Source: Shinella zoogloeoides (lineage in GTDB: Bacteria; Pseudomonadota; Alphaproteobacteria; Rhizobiales; Rhizobiaceae). From it: DNA of 64,000 nt. Location: NCBI RefSeq assembly GCF_022682305.1, contig NZ_CP093528.1:1749501-1813500 (forward strand). The letters are read 5' to 3'. Of this stretch, positions 1 to 10,200 are shown one piece after another (the stretch's first letter is position 1; each line of letters starts with the position of its first letter). The position numbers and the translations under genes are program-made. The notes under the pieces are model-generated. The model was not told the origin of the DNA and did no database searches. It saw only the letters and a program-made list of their open reading frames with translations.

Positions 1-86
1 CCGGCCGCGTGTGCGCGCGCGACGATATCGTCGCGCTCCGCCTCGAAATCCGGGAAATCCAGATGGCAATGCGTATCGATCAGCAT
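1..86 (-). CDS. tatD: TatD family metal-dependent DNase/hydrolase, N-terminal fragment
   Basis: Only the first 28 codons are in the window; the gene continues off the left edge. The readable start is MLIDTHCHLDFPDFEAE. The HCHLDF block is the first metal-binding motif (HxH) of the TatD amidohydrolase family. The start codon lies 4 bp beyond the stop of metG, so the two are surely one transcript; metG-tatD adjacency is common in bacteria. The rest of the protein cannot be judged from this window. Confidence 0.85.
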   Translation of the reverse strand, partial: MLIDTHCHLDFPDFEAERDDIVARAHAA

Positions 87-90
87 GCCG

Positions 91-1641
91 TCAGGCCTCG
101 GGAGCGACATAGCGCGGAAAGACCGGCGCCGGGGCTTCCAGCGGTGTGCCGCTGACAAGACGACCGGCTTCGCCGAGGGCTGCAAAGTCGCGCTTGTCGG
201 CAGGCGCGGCGACGAGGTTCAGCAGCTTGCAGCCCGATTCCGGCATGAAGGGCTGCAGCAGGATCGCGATCTGCCGCACCACTTCCGCCGTCACATAGAG
301 CACGGTGCCCATGCGCACGGGATCGGTCTTCTTCAGCGCCCAGGGCGCTTCGCCGGCGAAATAGCGATCCGCCTCGGAGACGACGGCGATGATCGCCGCC
401 AGCGCTTTGTGGATCTGCTGCTTGCCCATCTCCTCGCGCGTGATCGCATGCAATGCATCGACGGAGGCGAGCATCGCGCTATCGGCTTCAGAAAGGTCGC
501 CGCATTCCGGCACTTTGCCGTCGCAGTTCTTGACGATCATCGACAGCGAGCGGCTGGCAAGGTTGCCGATGCCGTTGGCAAGGTCGGAATTGATCCGGGT
601 CGCAATGCCCTCTTCGCTATAGCTGCCGTCCTGGCCGAAGGAGACTTCGCGCAGGAAGAAATAGCGGATCGGATCGAGGCCGAAATGGCTGACGAGGTTG
701 ACCGGGTCGACCACGTTGCCAAGCGACTTCGACATCTTCTCGCCCTTGTTGAGCAGGAAGCCGTGGGCGAAGACGCGCCCGGGCAGCGGCAGGCCGGCCG
801 ACATCAGGAACGCGGGCCAGTAAACGGCATGGAAGCGGATAATGTCCTTGCCGATGATATGGATATTCGCCGGCCAGTATTTCGCACGCGGCCCCTCGGG
901 ATCGGTCATGTAGCCGGTCGCGGTGATGTAGTTGGTCAGCGCATCCACCCAGACATACATGACGTGATCCGGGTCGCCGGGAACCGGAATGCCCCAGTCG
1001 AAGGTGGTGCGCGAGACCGACAGGTCCTTGAGGCCGGACTTGACGAAGGAGATCACCTCGTTGCGACGCTCGGCCGGGCCGATGAAGTCCGGGTTCTCCT
1101 CGTAGTGCTTCAGCAGCTTGTCCTGGTAGGCGGAAAGCTTGAAGAAGTAGCTCTCCTCCTCCACCCACTCGACGGGCGTGCCCTGCGGGCCGTAGCGAAC
1201 GCCGTCCTCGCGCTTCTCCGTCTCGTTCTCCTGGTAGTAGGCTTCGTCGCGCACGGAATACCAGCCGGCATAGCCGCCCTTGTAGATATCGCCATTGGCG
1301 GCCATGCGGCGCCAGATTTCGGCGCAGGCCTCGTAGTGACGCTCTTCGGTCGTGCGGATGAAATCATCGTTCGATGCATTAAGAAGAACGGCCATATCCC
1401 TGAATTCTTGCGAATTCCGGTCCGCAAGCTCACGCGGGGAAATGCCTTCCTTGCGCGCCGTCTGCTGCATCTTCTGGCCGTGCTCGTCCGTGCCGGTCAG
1501 GAAGAAGACATCGCGCCCATCGAGCCGCTGGAAGCGCGCCATGGCATCCGTGGCGATCAGCTCGTAGGCATGGCCGATATGCGGCTTGCCGTTCGGATAG
1601 GAAATGGCGGTCGTGATGTAAAAGCGGGACGTATCGGTCAT
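91..1641 (-). CDS. metG: Methionyl-tRNA synthetase
   Basis: Class I aminoacyl-tRNA synthetase charging tRNA-Met in the cytoplasm (516 aa). The HIGH signature is PHIGH at about residues 20-24 and the KMSKS loop is at about 302-306 ([12 protein letters not shown]). The catalytic Rossmann fold is followed by a helical anticodon-binding domain; the dimerising C-terminal extension of the E. coli enzyme is missing, the usual compact alphaproteobacterial form. It is preceded by holB and followed closely by tatD on the same strand. The ATG at 1641 lies 87 bp downstream of the holB stop and matches the usual N-terminus ([12 protein letters not shown]). Confidence 0.97.
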   Translation of the reverse strand: MTDTSRFYITTAISYPNGKPHIGHAYELIATDAMARFQRLDGRDVFFLTGTDEHGQKMQQTARKEGISPRELADRNSQEFRDMAVLLNASNDDFIRTTEERHYEACAEIWRRMAANGDIYKGGYAGWYSVRDEAYYQENETEKREDGVRYGPQGTPVEWVEEESYFFKLSAYQDKLLKHYEENPDFIGPAERRNEVISFVKSGLKDLSVSRTTFDWGIPVPGDPDHVMYVWVDALTNYITATGYMTDPEGPRAKYWPANIHIIGKDIIRFHAVYWPAFLMSAGLPLPGRVFAHGFLLNKGEKMSKSLGNVVDPVNLVSHFGLDPIRYFFLREVSFGQDGSYSEEGIATRINSDLANGIGNLASRSLSMIVKNCDGKVPECGDLSEADSAMLASVDALHAITREEMGKQQIHKALAAIIAVVSEADRYFAGEAPWALKKTDPVRMGTVLYVTAEVVRQIAILLQPFMPESGCKLLNLVAAPADKRDFAALGEAGRLVSGTPLEAPAPVFPRYVAPEA

Positions 1642-1728
1642 CTGGGTGCGTTCTGTCTTCGGTTGTGCAATGCCGCAAGGTATTAGACCATGCCGGCGCT
1701 AAGGGAAACAGCAAGTTTCGGATCGGGC

Positions 1729-2760
1729 TTAAAGCGACGCCCGGATGTCGTCCAGCACGCTGATGATCGTCTGCTTGCGGTCGAGATTGTAGCCCTGGGC
1801 GATGCCGATGCGCTCACCGAGCTGCGAGGAAAGCTGGGCGAGCCGGTCGGCGCGGGCGAGGTTCCCGGAAAGGGCGGCGCTGCGGGCCGTGTCGGTCACG
1901 AAATCGGTGGCGTGCTGGCAGAAGAAGGAGAAGACGGTGTCGCTATCCTTGGCCGAAAGCACGTCGGCCAGCTTGTGCACGTCGCGGCGCGGCGGCTCGG
2001 TCGGTGCCTCGACGATGGTCCGAAAAGCCTCCACGATATCGAAGCCGCCGTAGTTCACCAGCTTGAGCGCTTCGGAAACGCTGCCGTGGGCGGCGGAAAG
2101 CACATCCCCTGCCCGCGGGCCGGATGGCGCGGCGCCGAGGCTGTCGAGCGCTGCGGAAAGGTCGGCTTCGGACAGGGGCGACAGCGCAAGCGGCAGGCAG
2201 CGCGAGCGGATGGTCGGCAGCAGCTTGCCCGGCGCGTGGGTCAGCACGAGGAAGAGCGAACGCCTCGGCGGTTCCTCCAGAATCTTGAGGATGGCATTGG
2301 CGGCATTGCGGTTGAGGTCGTCCGCCGGATCGATGATGACGATGCGCCAATTGCCCGTGCCGGACGTCTGCGCAAGAAATTTCCCGGCCTTGCGTACTTC
2401 ATCCACGGTGATCGCGGACTTCACCTTGCCGGTCTTCTCGTCGACCGGCCGGGTCAGGTGGAGAAGGTTATGCGAGGCCCCGGCGACAAGCTGGCGGGTG
2501 ATGGGCGATGCACGCGACGGATCGCCGATCGCCTCCGGCGCCTCCGCAGGCTCGGGGTGGTGCAGCACGTGATTGGCGAAGCGGAAGGCGAGCGTCGCCT
2601 TGCCGATGCCTTCCGGCCCCTCGATCAGGATCGCGTGGTGGCCCTTGCCGGAACGGTAGGAGCGCGCCAGAAAATCCTCGGCATCGGCATGGCCGAAGAG
2701 CTTCCTCTGCTCGGCAGGATGCACCGCGCCGTCGAGAATGCCGGGACGTTCCTCGCTCAC
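1729..2760 (-). CDS. holB: DNA polymerase III subunit delta'
   Basis: Clamp-loader subunit of the replicative polymerase (343 aa). A P-loop-like GPEGIGKA is at about residues 48-55, followed by the arginine-rich AAA+ core ([11 protein letters not shown], the sensor/SRC region) and a helical C-terminal domain. The best start is a GTG at 2760, which overlaps the tmk stop by 4 bp; it gives [15 protein letters not shown], the expected N-terminus, and no suitable ATG lies nearby. Tmk and HolB are commonly adjacent in alphaproteobacteria, and the overlap implies translational coupling. Confidence 0.93.
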   Translation of the reverse strand: MSEERPGILDGAVHPAEQRKLFGHADAEDFLARSYRSGKGHHAILIEGPEGIGKATLAFRFANHVLHHPEPAEAPEAIGDPSRASPITRQLVAGASHNLLHLTRPVDEKTGKVKSAITVDEVRKAGKFLAQTSGTGNWRIVIIDPADDLNRNAANAILKILEEPPRRSLFLVLTHAPGKLLPTIRSRCLPLALSPLSEADLSAALDSLGAAPSGPRAGDVLSAAHGSVSEALKLVNYGGFDIVEAFRTIVEAPTEPPRRDVHKLADVLSAKDSDTVFSFFCQHATDFVTDTARSAALSGNLARADRLAQLSSQLGERIGIAQGYNLDRKQTIISVLDDIRASL

Positions 2761-3437
2761 GAGACGCGCTCCGGGTGGCTCTGCGCAACGATCGGCAGCA
2801 GCGGCTCGACGATGGCCAGCACCTCGGCGGCAATCGCCTCCTGCGTCCTCGTGGCATCGATCACACGGCAGCGCAGCGGCTCGCGCGCTGCGATGTCGAG
2901 GAAGGCTTCGCGGCGCTTCTCGTGCGTTTCCAACTCTTCCTTCTCGAAGCGGTCGGGCTGCTCGCCGGGGCCGCCGCCGGCGCGCTTGCGGGCGCGCTCC
3001 AGACCCACCGATGCGGGAAGATCGAAGATGATCGTGCAATCCGGCACGACGCCGTTGATCGCCACGCGCTCCAGCGCCTCGATGAAGGGCTGCTCCAGAT
3101 TGCCGGTCACGCCCTGGTAGACGCGTGAGGAATCCATGAACCGGTCGCACAGCACGATGCTGCCGGCGGCGAGCGCCGGGCGGATGACCTGCTCGACATG
3201 GTCGCTGCGCGCGGCGGCGAAGAGGATCGCTTCCATGCGGATGCCATAGGGTTCGGCCGCGCCGGAGAGAAGGACATGGCGCACGGCCTCCGCGCCCTTC
3301 GAGCCGCCGGGCTCCCGCGTCATCAGCACGGTCAGCCCGCGCGCGCGCAAGGCGTCTGCCAGAAGCCGGATTTGCGTCGACTTCCCGGCGCCCTCGCCGC
3401 CTTCGAACGTGACAAACAAACCCTGTGCGGCCGACAA
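2757..3437 (-). CDS. tmk: Thymidylate kinase
   Basis: Phosphorylates dTMP to dTDP in the dTTP pathway (226 aa). The P-loop [11 protein letters not shown] is at residues 11-21, the DR(F/Y) substrate motif is [13 protein letters not shown], and the lid region is arginine-rich ([10 protein letters not shown]). It follows the divergent D,D-carboxypeptidase gene and overlaps holB by 4 bp at its 3' end. Length is typical for the family. Confidence 0.96.
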   Translation of the reverse strand: MSAAQGLFVTFEGGEGAGKSTQIRLLADALRARGLTVLMTREPGGSKGAEAVRHVLLSGAAEPYGIRMEAILFAAARSDHVEQVIRPALAAGSIVLCDRFMDSSRVYQGVTGNLEQPFIEALERVAINGVVPDCTIIFDLPASVGLERARKRAGGGPGEQPDRFEKEELETHEKRREAFLDIAAREPLRCRVIDATRTQEAIAAEVLAIVEPLLPIVAQSHPERVS

Positions 3438-3563
3438 ATCCTGCTTCCGTTCCCGTGGCCGCCAAGGCGGCCTTCCGACGATATCCGCGATGCGGAGACG
3501 AGTCGGTCCACTACTAACCCATGTTTCCAGCCGGCGAAACGCTTTTCAGGGCCGTCGGAGGAC

Positions 3564-4730
3564 TCAGATCCAGAAGAAGAACAGCTCGATCAGGGCGTCC
3601 AGCGCCCGCGAGCGCAGCGTCCCCTCGCCCACGCTGCCGGCCGTGCGCACCGGCACCTCGCGCAGGAGCTGCTTGTCGTTCCATATCCTCAGCGTGCCGA
3701 CCGTCTGCTCCGGCTTCACCGGCGCGCGCACCGGCCAGGTGTAGACGACGCGGGCGACGAGCCGCTGCGAATTGTCCTTCGGCAGGAACACGTCCACTTG
3801 CTCGCCCGCCACCAGCGGCACGGTCGAGACATCGCCGCCATAGACACTGGCATCCGCGATGACCTCGCCGGCCTTGAAGAGCGTGCGGCGCTCGAAGGTG
3901 GAGAGCGCCCATTCGATGATCCGGCGGGTTTCCTCGATGCGCGCCTTGTCGCTCTCCATGCCCGCCATGGCGAGCACCAGATGCTTGCCGTCGCGGTTGA
4001 CGGCGGCGACGATGGAATAGCCGCTCTCCTCCGCAAAGCCGGTCACAAAACCCGTCACTCCGAGATTGAGGGCCAGCAGCGGGTTGCGGTTGCGCTGCTT
4101 GATCTTGTTCCACTCGAACTCCGGCTCGATATAGTAGTGCATATATTGCGGATAGGTCGTCTCGAGGTGGCGGGCGAGCGTCACCATCTCGCGCATCGTC
4201 ACCTTGTTTGCCGGGTTGGGCAGGCCGGTGGCGTTGGCGAAGGTCGATTTTTCCAGCCCGAGCGCCCTCGCCTCCTTCGTCATCCGCTCGGCAAAGGCCG
4301 TCTCGGAGCCCGTCATGCCCTCGCCGAGGATGATGCAGGCGTCGTTGGCGAACTGCACCGTGAGGCCTCGGATCAGGTCCTCGACACGCGGGCTCGACTT
4401 GAGCGCCGCGAACATGGTGGAGGTTCCTGACGGCGCACCGCCGGTTCGCCAGGCATGCTCGGTCACGGTGTAGGACGTGTCGAGCGTGATTTCACCGGCC
4501 GAAAGCGCCTTGAACACCGTCGCCGCCGTCATCAGCTTGGCAAGCGAGGCGGCGGGAATGACATCGTCCTCCCCGCGCGCGAAAAGCACCGTGCCGGTTT
4601 CCGCCTCGATCAGATAGACCTGCCGCGCCTTGACGTCAAAGCCGCCCTGCTGCGAGGCGGCCGTCTGGGCCTCGGCGACGGTGACGAACGACAGGAAAAG
4701 GACTAGGCAAGCGAATAGGCGGCGATGCAT
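3564..4730 (-). CDS. D-alanyl-D-alanine carboxypeptidase family protein (active-site motifs 2 and 3 altered)
   Basis: Penicillin-binding protein 5/6 family (peptidase S11), 388 aa, with a signal peptide ending near VAEAQ (residues 18-22), so it is exported to the periplasm. The nucleophile motif SLAK is intact at residues 62-65. The second motif, normally SxN, reads FAN at 127-129 (context TVQFANDACI) and the third, normally KTG, reads VTG at 229-231 (context GFVTGFAEESG). I re-read the third site codon by codon; it is a clean substitution without a frameshift. A PBP5 C-terminal domain follows and ends in a short hydrophobic segment (ALIELFFFWI). It probably still binds or senses peptidoglycan, but full carboxypeptidase activity is doubtful. 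It lies between rlpA and tmk, all on the minus strand. Confidence 0.85.
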   Translation of the reverse strand: MHRRLFACLVLFLSFVTVAEAQTAASQQGGFDVKARQVYLIEAETGTVLFARGEDDVIPAASLAKLMTAATVFKALSAGEITLDTSYTVTEHAWRTGGAPSGTSTMFAALKSSPRVEDLIRGLTVQFANDACIILGEGMTGSETAFAERMTKEARALGLEKSTFANATGLPNPANKVTMREMVTLARHLETTYPQYMHYYIEPEFEWNKIKQRNRNPLLALNLGVTGFVTGFAEESGYSIVAAVNRDGKHLVLAMAGMESDKARIEETRRIIEWALSTFERRTLFKAGEVIADASVYGGDVSTVPLVAGEQVDVFLPKDNSQRLVARVVYTWPVRAPVKPEQTVGTLRIWNDKQLLREVPVRTAGSVGEGTLRSRALDALIELFFFWI

Positions 4731-4823
4731 GGCGACTCCGGTATCGTCGTCACACTTCCACAGCCGTGCGCTTTGCGCAAACGGCTTTGCTCATCGGTCG
4801 GCCCGATGAGCCGGTTCAGTCAG

Positions 4824-4854
4824 CCGGCCCAATTAACCGGCCCAATTAACCGGC
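4824..4854. repeat. 13-bp tandem repeat overlapping the rlpA stop codon
   Basis: The unit CCGGCCCAATTAA occurs twice head to tail (4824-4836 and 4837-4849) followed by a partial third copy (CCGGC). The second copy contains the TAA stop of rlpA (4846-4848 on the minus strand). It is probably a slippage product; no function is evident. Confidence 0.8.
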
Positions 4855-5862
4855 ATTGTCGGCGAGCGCGGAAAACGGCGTCAGTTGTCCGTCCATCGTC
4901 AGGATGGCGTCGAAGGCACCCGAAGCGTCGCGCACCCGCTCATCCGCATAGGCTGCGGCATAGCTGGAGCCGGAGGACGGCAGCGGAACGAAATTCGGCC
5001 GCTCGATCGGCATCGGGCCGATCTCCGGCAGAAGGGCGAACTGCTCCATGGCCTGGAAGGCGTCCGAGACCGGCGCGGTCTTGGCGAGCGCCGTCATCGC
5101 GCTCTGCTCGGGCACTTTCAGATAGCCCTCGCCCTGCCCGACACCCGGCATCGCGTCGCTGTCGGCGGAAGCGACCATGACGCCGGTCGCGATCTGGCCG
5201 CCCGGATCAACCGCCGGAACGCGCGAGCCCTTGGTGACGTAGGATGCCATGAGATAGGGCATGTCGTTGCCTTCGAGCGGCGCCTTGCCGACATATTGCA
5301 CGCGCACCTTGGCCGTTCCGGTACGCTTCATGTCGAGCAGGTCGGCTGTCTTGGAGGAGACGTCGATCAGGCGGTTTTCATGGAAGGGGCCGCGGTCGTT
5401 GACGCGGACGACGACGGAGGTGCCGTTTTCCAGATTGGTGACGCGCGCATAGCTCGGCAGCGGGAATGTCGGATGCGCCGCGGAAAGGTGGTAGCGGTCG
5501 TAGACCTCTCCGTTCGCCGTCTTGCGGCCGTGGAAGGCAGCGCCATACCAGGAGGCAAGACCGGTCTTGCTGTAGCCCATCTCCTCCTTCGGACGATACC
5601 ACTTGCCGCGGACCTGATAGGCCTTGCCGAGCTGATAGCGCCCGCCGCCCTTCGGCACGGGCTGGCCATCCTCGACGACGCGCGGGCTGGCCTTGACGCC
5701 ATATTCCGACTCGGCGAAGAATTCCTTGCTGCGGGCCTTTTTCTTGGGCGCCGGTGTCGTCGTGGCGCAGGCCGCAAGGCCGGCGCAGATCAGCGGAATC
5801 GCGATAAGCCGCAGGCCCTTGCCGAAACGGCTCGCATTCGTCTTCAAGCTTTTATGTCCCAC
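4846..5862 (-). CDS. rlpA: RlpA-like septal ring lytic transglycosylase lipoprotein
   Basis: A 338-aa lipoprotein with a lipobox around LAAC (Cys at residue 32). The double-psi beta-barrel domain follows, with the hallmark strings ASWYGAAFHGRKTANGE and VRVNDRGPFHENRLIDVS, including the conserved Asp-Arg-Gly-Pro segment. RlpA cleaves naked glycan at the division septum. The C-terminal third (from about residue 210) is low complexity, and I see no SPOR domain, which in many RlpA proteins gives septal targeting. It lies upstream of the D,D-carboxypeptidase-like gene on the same strand. Confidence 0.9.
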   Translation of the reverse strand: MGHKSLKTNASRFGKGLRLIAIPLICAGLAACATTTPAPKKKARSKEFFAESEYGVKASPRVVEDGQPVPKGGGRYQLGKAYQVRGKWYRPKEEMGYSKTGLASWYGAAFHGRKTANGEVYDRYHLSAAHPTFPLPSYARVTNLENGTSVVVRVNDRGPFHENRLIDVSSKTADLLDMKRTGTAKVRVQYVGKAPLEGNDMPYLMASYVTKGSRVPAVDPGGQIATGVMVASADSDAMPGVGQGEGYLKVPEQSAMTALAKTAPVSDAFQAMEQFALLPEIGPMPIERPNFVPLPSSGSSYAAAYADERVRDASGAFDAILTMDGQLTPFSALADNAG

Positions 5863-6069
5863 GCCGCTATCGTCCCCGACAGTGTGCCAGCCAACTGCCT
5901 TGCCCCTGCAAGTCGGCCGTCAATGCCACTCAGTAAATAACAGTACGTTAAACATGCCGATAAGATGGCAAAATTGCGAATGGGGGTGTCCCGGCAGGCC
6001 GGCAACCATGTTTTATGGTTTCCGGTTGGTTAAAGCGCCCGCCCTGGAGGCGAGCGCCCAAGCGTCGTT

Positions 6070-6285
6070 TCAGGGGCGCGCCACCTGAAGGACATCGACG
6101 AGCCGGTCGGGATCGCGAACGCCGTGCCGGTAGAGCGTGATGATCGAGCGGGCGAGCGAGCGCGACCGGGCCTCATCGAGATCGATCGTGCCGGTGGCCT
6201 TCAACCGCGTGAAAACGCCCTTCAGGACCTCCAGGTCCTGAGGCTCGAACATGCCGATATGCGCGGGGTCTCGAAGCACATCCAT
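6070..6285 (-). CDS. Small conserved hypothetical protein
   Basis: A 71-aa acidic and basic helical protein beginning MDVLRDPAHIGMFEPQDLE and ending DRLVDVLQVARP. A strong ribosome-binding site (GGGAGG) lies just before the ATG. I assign no function. It looks like core sequence, because it precedes the inferred left junction of the mobile element, but it could have come in with an earlier insertion at the same tRNA site. Confidence 0.6.
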   Translation of the reverse strand: MDVLRDPAHIGMFEPQDLEVLKGVFTRLKATGTIDLDEARSRSLARSIITLYRHGVRDPDRLVDVLQVARP

Positions 6286-6375
6286 GACTGCCTCCCCTTT
6301 TCCGCATCCAGTCGGCGACATTGCTTTCGGGTGCGCGAAAACCCTAGGCCGACAATACGTCAGCAACAAGTCGGG

Positions 6376-6398
6376 AAAATTAGCAGCGCCGGCGTTGC
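6376..6398 (-). terminator. Stranded terminator of tRNA-Ser (inferred)
   Basis: On the minus strand GCAACG-CCGG-CGCTGC (one mismatch) forms a hairpin followed by TAATTTTCCC. No minus-strand gene ends just upstream of it in the present arrangement. If the element from 6411 to 26430 is removed, it lies about 13 bp after the 3' end of the tRNA-Ser gene, where a tRNA terminator is expected. That placement is inference. Confidence 0.45.
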
Positions 6399-6410
6399 GG
6401 GGTGAAGGAA

Positions 6411-6416
6411 TGGCGG
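6411..6416. other. Candidate attL core (TGGCGG)
   Basis: TGGCGG here matches the CCA end of the tRNA-Ser gene (TGGCGG at 26425-26430, plus-strand reading). The match is only 6 bp, which by itself proves little. It lies 12 bp from a stranded tRNA-type terminator and directly before the first element-like sequence (the higBA operator region), which makes it the most economical left boundary I can find. Confidence 0.35.
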
Positions 6417-6427
6417 GCCGCGACCGA

Positions 6428-6530
6428 TAGTGATGATCACTACGTTTACGCTATAGCCCTCAAAATCAATATCATCTCCGCTCGGAGCGAGCCGTAAAGC
6501 GTCGCTTGACGCTATCCAGTCTTCCAAATA
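6428..6530. promoter_or_regulatory. Promoter/operator region of the first higBA pair
   Basis: Two perfect inverted repeats lie just ahead of higB: TAGTGAT-G-ATCACTA (6428-6442) and AGCGTC-GCTT-GACGCT (6498-6513). The second overlaps a TTGACG -35-like hexamer (6506-6511) with a weak TAGTGT at 17-bp spacing. Such palindromes are expected targets for a HigA repressor. Whether the downstream defence operon is read from here is an inference. Confidence 0.5.
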
Positions 6531-6539
6531 GTGTGCGGC

Positions 6540-6851
6540 ATGAAGATTCGGAACGTGGTCCATCCGGGCTTGCGCTCTCTCATCGCAGAGGACGAACCGG
6601 CCGGCCCGCGAAGCATCGACGTTTCGAGGTTGCGGCGCATCCTGTCTTTCCTTCAGGACATGGCCGGGGCATCGGAGCTTCGCTGCGTCGCCGGCTGGAC
6701 GGTTCAACCGCCGTCCGGTGCCGGACGGGGAAAATGGGAGCTACGGGCCGCACCGGTCGGCGCGCTCACGTTCAAAATCGACGCACCGGGCGGCGAGATC
6801 GCTGACCTTGACTATGAGGGAACGGCTGAAACGTGGGCGCAAGCGCAATGA
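6540..6851 (+). CDS. higB: HigB/RelE-like toxin, divergent
   Basis: A 103-aa small protein with the RelE-superfamily layout: N-terminal strand (MKIRNVVHPG), two helices (SRLRRILSFLQDM) and C-terminal strands ending LTFKIDAPGGEIADLDYEG. HigB toxins are ribosome-associated mRNA interferases. The match to HigB is modest, and the call rests largely on the overlapping HigA-type gene. Start chosen at ATG 6540; an in-frame GTG at 6531 would add three residues, and neither has a strong ribosome-binding site. The stop overlaps the higA start (ATGA). Confidence 0.65.
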   Translation: MKIRNVVHPGLRSLIAEDEPAGPRSIDVSRLRRILSFLQDMAGASELRCVAGWTVQPPSGAGRGKWELRAAPVGALTFKIDAPGGEIADLDYEGTAETWAQAQ

Positions 6852-7168
6852 CCAGCATCCGAATGAAGGCCCCCGCCCATCCCGGCGGCTTCGTGAAGAC
6901 CGAGGTGATCGAACCTCTCGGCCTGTCGGTCACGGCCGCCGCCGGGGTTCTGGGCATCACCCGTGCGGCCTTGTCAGCCCTGCTCAATGAGCGGGCCGAT
7001 CTTTCGCCGGAAATGGCGATCCGCATCGAGAAGGCGTTCGGCGTTTCGATGGAAACCCTCATGCGGATGCAGAACAGCTTCGACATCGCCGAGGCACGGA
7101 AGAAGGCGGAGGCGGTCAACGTCGCCCCCTATTCCGGCAAGCCGCCGCAGCGAAATCTCCCGTCATGA
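6848..7168 (+). CDS. higA: HigA-type antitoxin, XRE-family repressor
   Basis: A 106-aa protein with a central helix-turn-helix ([20 protein letters not shown], about residues 30-49) and the HigA hallmarks [17 protein letters not shown] before and [20 protein letters not shown] after it. HigA neutralises HigB and usually represses its own promoter. The start overlaps the higB stop by 4 bp. The helicase gene of the defence-like operon starts 64 bp downstream on the same strand with no terminator visible between them, so the two modules may share a transcript. Confidence 0.9.
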   Translation: MTSIRMKAPAHPGGFVKTEVIEPLGLSVTAAAGVLGITRAALSALLNERADLSPEMAIRIEKAFGVSMETLMRMQNSFDIAEARKKAEAVNVAPYSGKPPQRNLPS

Positions 7169-7232
7169 CCCGTTCAATCTCAGCAAACTTCGGGGCAGAG
7201 GCTCGCGCACCCAAAAGAAAGCCGTCCACCAC

Positions 7233-10200
7233 ATGAAGCTCGAAGAAATCAAGTCTGGCCTGAGTCTATCCGGGATCGAACCGTCCCAAGTCGTGACGGT
7301 CGTTGCTGTCGTGCCCCTTGGGGAAGGCTCTGTCCAGCTCATCTACCGGACGCCGGACGGCGCGATGAAGGAACGGCTTCTCAACAGGGGCGACGAGCCT
7401 TCGGTCGATGTCGCCACGGCCGAGCGTCCCTTCTCCTTCGACGGTGACGGCGCGGCTTTCCAGCTTGCTTGCGAGGCGAAGCGGATCGACCTCGCCTTCC
7501 TCTTTGATCCGATGATGGCCGTCCACAGCTCGAATGTGGAACCGCTGCCTCACCAGATCACCGCCGTCTATGAGTCGCTTCTGCCCCGGCAGCCCTTGCG
7601 GTTCGTCCTCGCGGACGATCCCGGTGCCGGCAAGACGATCATGGCGGGCCTCTATATCCGCGAACTCATCATGCGCGCGGATTCACACCGTATCCTGATC
7701 GTCGCGCCCGGTAGCCTTGTCGAGCAATGGCGAGACGAGCTTTACGAGAAATTCGGTCTGGAGTTTCACGTCTATTCGCCGCTTCTGGAGCAGACCTCGC
7801 CGAGCGGAAACCCGTTCGACGACTATCCCCGCCTTATCGTCCGGCTCGATCAGCTCTCCCGCAACGAGGAGCTTCAGGACAAGCTTTGCGCGCCGGGCTG
7901 GGATTTGGCCGTCTTCGACGAAGCGCACAAACTCTCCGCGCACTATTTCGGTTCCAAGCTGGAAAAGACGGGCCGTTTCCGCTTCGCCGAGAAGCTGGGC
8001 GCGCATGTCCGGCACCTTTTGTTGATGACGGCGACGCCGCACAACGGCAAGGAAGAGGACTACCAGCTTTTCCTTTCATTGCTCGATTCCGACCGCTTCT
8101 ACGGCAAGTTCCGCGACGGCGTTCACAAGGTCGACGCCTCCGACCTCATGCGCCGCATGGTCAAGGAGGAACTGGTCAAGTTCGACGGCACGCCGCTCTT
8201 CCCAGAGCGCAAGGCGTACACCGTCAACTACGAACTCTCGCAGATCGAAGCGGCCTTGTATGAGGCCGTGACCAACTATGTGCAGACCGAAATGGGCAAG
8301 GCTGACCAACTCGAAGGCGCGCGCAAGGGATCGGTCGGCTTTGCCCTTACCGCGCTGCAACGGCGTCTCGCTTCAAGTCCCGAAGCGATCTTCCAATCGC
8401 TGAAGCGCCGCCGCGAGCGGCTTGAGAACCGGCTGCGCGACGAAAAGCTCGGCATCAAGGGGCGGCACGCCCTCGCCGAGACCTATGCCGGCGCGCCGGA
8501 GGACGATGACGACCTGAGCGCGGAGGAGCAGGAGACCCTTGAGGAAAACCTGATCGACGACGCCACGGCGGCCAAGACCGTTGTCGAGCTTGAGGCCGAG
8601 ATCGTCATCCTGAAGGGGCTGGAGGAGCAGGCCAAGGCCGTCGTCGCCTCCGGGCAGGATCGCAAATGGGATGAGTTGTCAAGAATCCTTCAGAATCACC
8701 CTGAAACCCGCGACGCCGCCGGTCGGCAGCGCAAGATCATCATCTTCTCCGAACACCGCGACACGCTGAATTACCTTCAGGCGCGGATTGCCGGCGTGCT
8801 TGGCAATCCCGACGCCATCGTGGCCATCCACGGCGGCACCCATCGGGACGAGCGCCGTCGCCTTCAGGCGCTCTTTCGCTCCGATCCCGATGTCCGGGTG
8901 CTGGTGGCGACCGACGCCGCAGGCGAAGGCGTCAATCTTCAGAACGCGAACCTCATGGTCAACTATGACCTGCCGTGGAACCCGAACCGGCTGGAACAGC
9001 GGTTTGGCCGTATCCACCGCATCGGGCAGACCGAGGTTTGCCACCTGTGGAATCTGGTCGCCAAGGAGACCCGCGAAGGCGATGTCTATCACCGCCTGCT
9101 TCTGAAGCTGGAGGTCGAGAGCCAAGCCCTGCACGGGCGCGTATTCGACATTCTTGGCGAGGTCTTCGAGGAGACCAGCCTAAAGGATTTGCTGGTCGAG
9201 GCGATCCGCTACGGCGACCGGCCCGAAGTCCGCGCCCGCCTGACGCAGAAGATCGACAAGGCGCTCGACCACGATCACCTAAAATCCCTCTTGAATCGCA
9301 ACGCGCTCGCCCAGGAGACGATGAGCGCGGATCGACTGTTCGCCGTGAAGGAGGAAATGGAGAAGGCGGAGGCCCGACGGCTTCAGCCCTACTTCGTCCG
9401 TGCCTTCTTCTCCAAGGCCCTCGACGCGCTCGGCGGCACAGCGCATCCGCGCGAGGCCGGCCGTTATGAGATCAGCCATGTTCCTTCGGTGATCCGCGAG
9501 CGTGACCGCCGCCTGACCGGCCGGAACCGCCGCGACCATGAGCCGGTCTTGCGGCGCTACAGCCGCATTTGCTTTGAACGTCAGGCCATCCAACCGCTCG
9601 ACAAGGCGGGACTGGAGCGCGCCGTTCTCATGCACCCCGGCCATCCGCTCATGCTCGCCATGTCGGATATGATCCTGGAGCAGCACACCAACCTTCTCCG
9701 GCAGGGTTCGATCCTTGTTGACCCGTCCGATGAAGGACTCGACCCGGCGCTGCTGATCCTGCTGACGCATGAGATCAAGTCCGGCGACAACACCGTGCTA
9801 TCCAAGCGCCTGCAATTCGTGCGGGTTGCCCCGGATGGGCAGGCGAGCTTCGCCGGATGGGCGCCTCATCTCGACCTTGAGCCTTTGCCGGAGGCCGAGC
9901 GCCCCTTGCTCAAGGACGTGCTCGACGCGCCTTGGCTGTCCTCCGGTCAGGAGGCGCGTGCCTTGTCCCTTGCCGCGACGACGCTGGTGCCGGAGCACTA
10001 TGGCGAGGTCGCGCAGCGGCGCATCGACCATGTGGAAAAGACCCTGAACGCCGTCCATGAGCGGCTGAGCAAGGAAATCGCCTTCTGGCAGGATCGTTGG
10101 ATGAAACTGAAGGACGACGCCGAAGTCGGAAAGGACGTGCGGCTCAACCTTCAGAATGTCGAGCGCACGCTTGGCGACCTTCAGGGCCGTTTGGACAATC

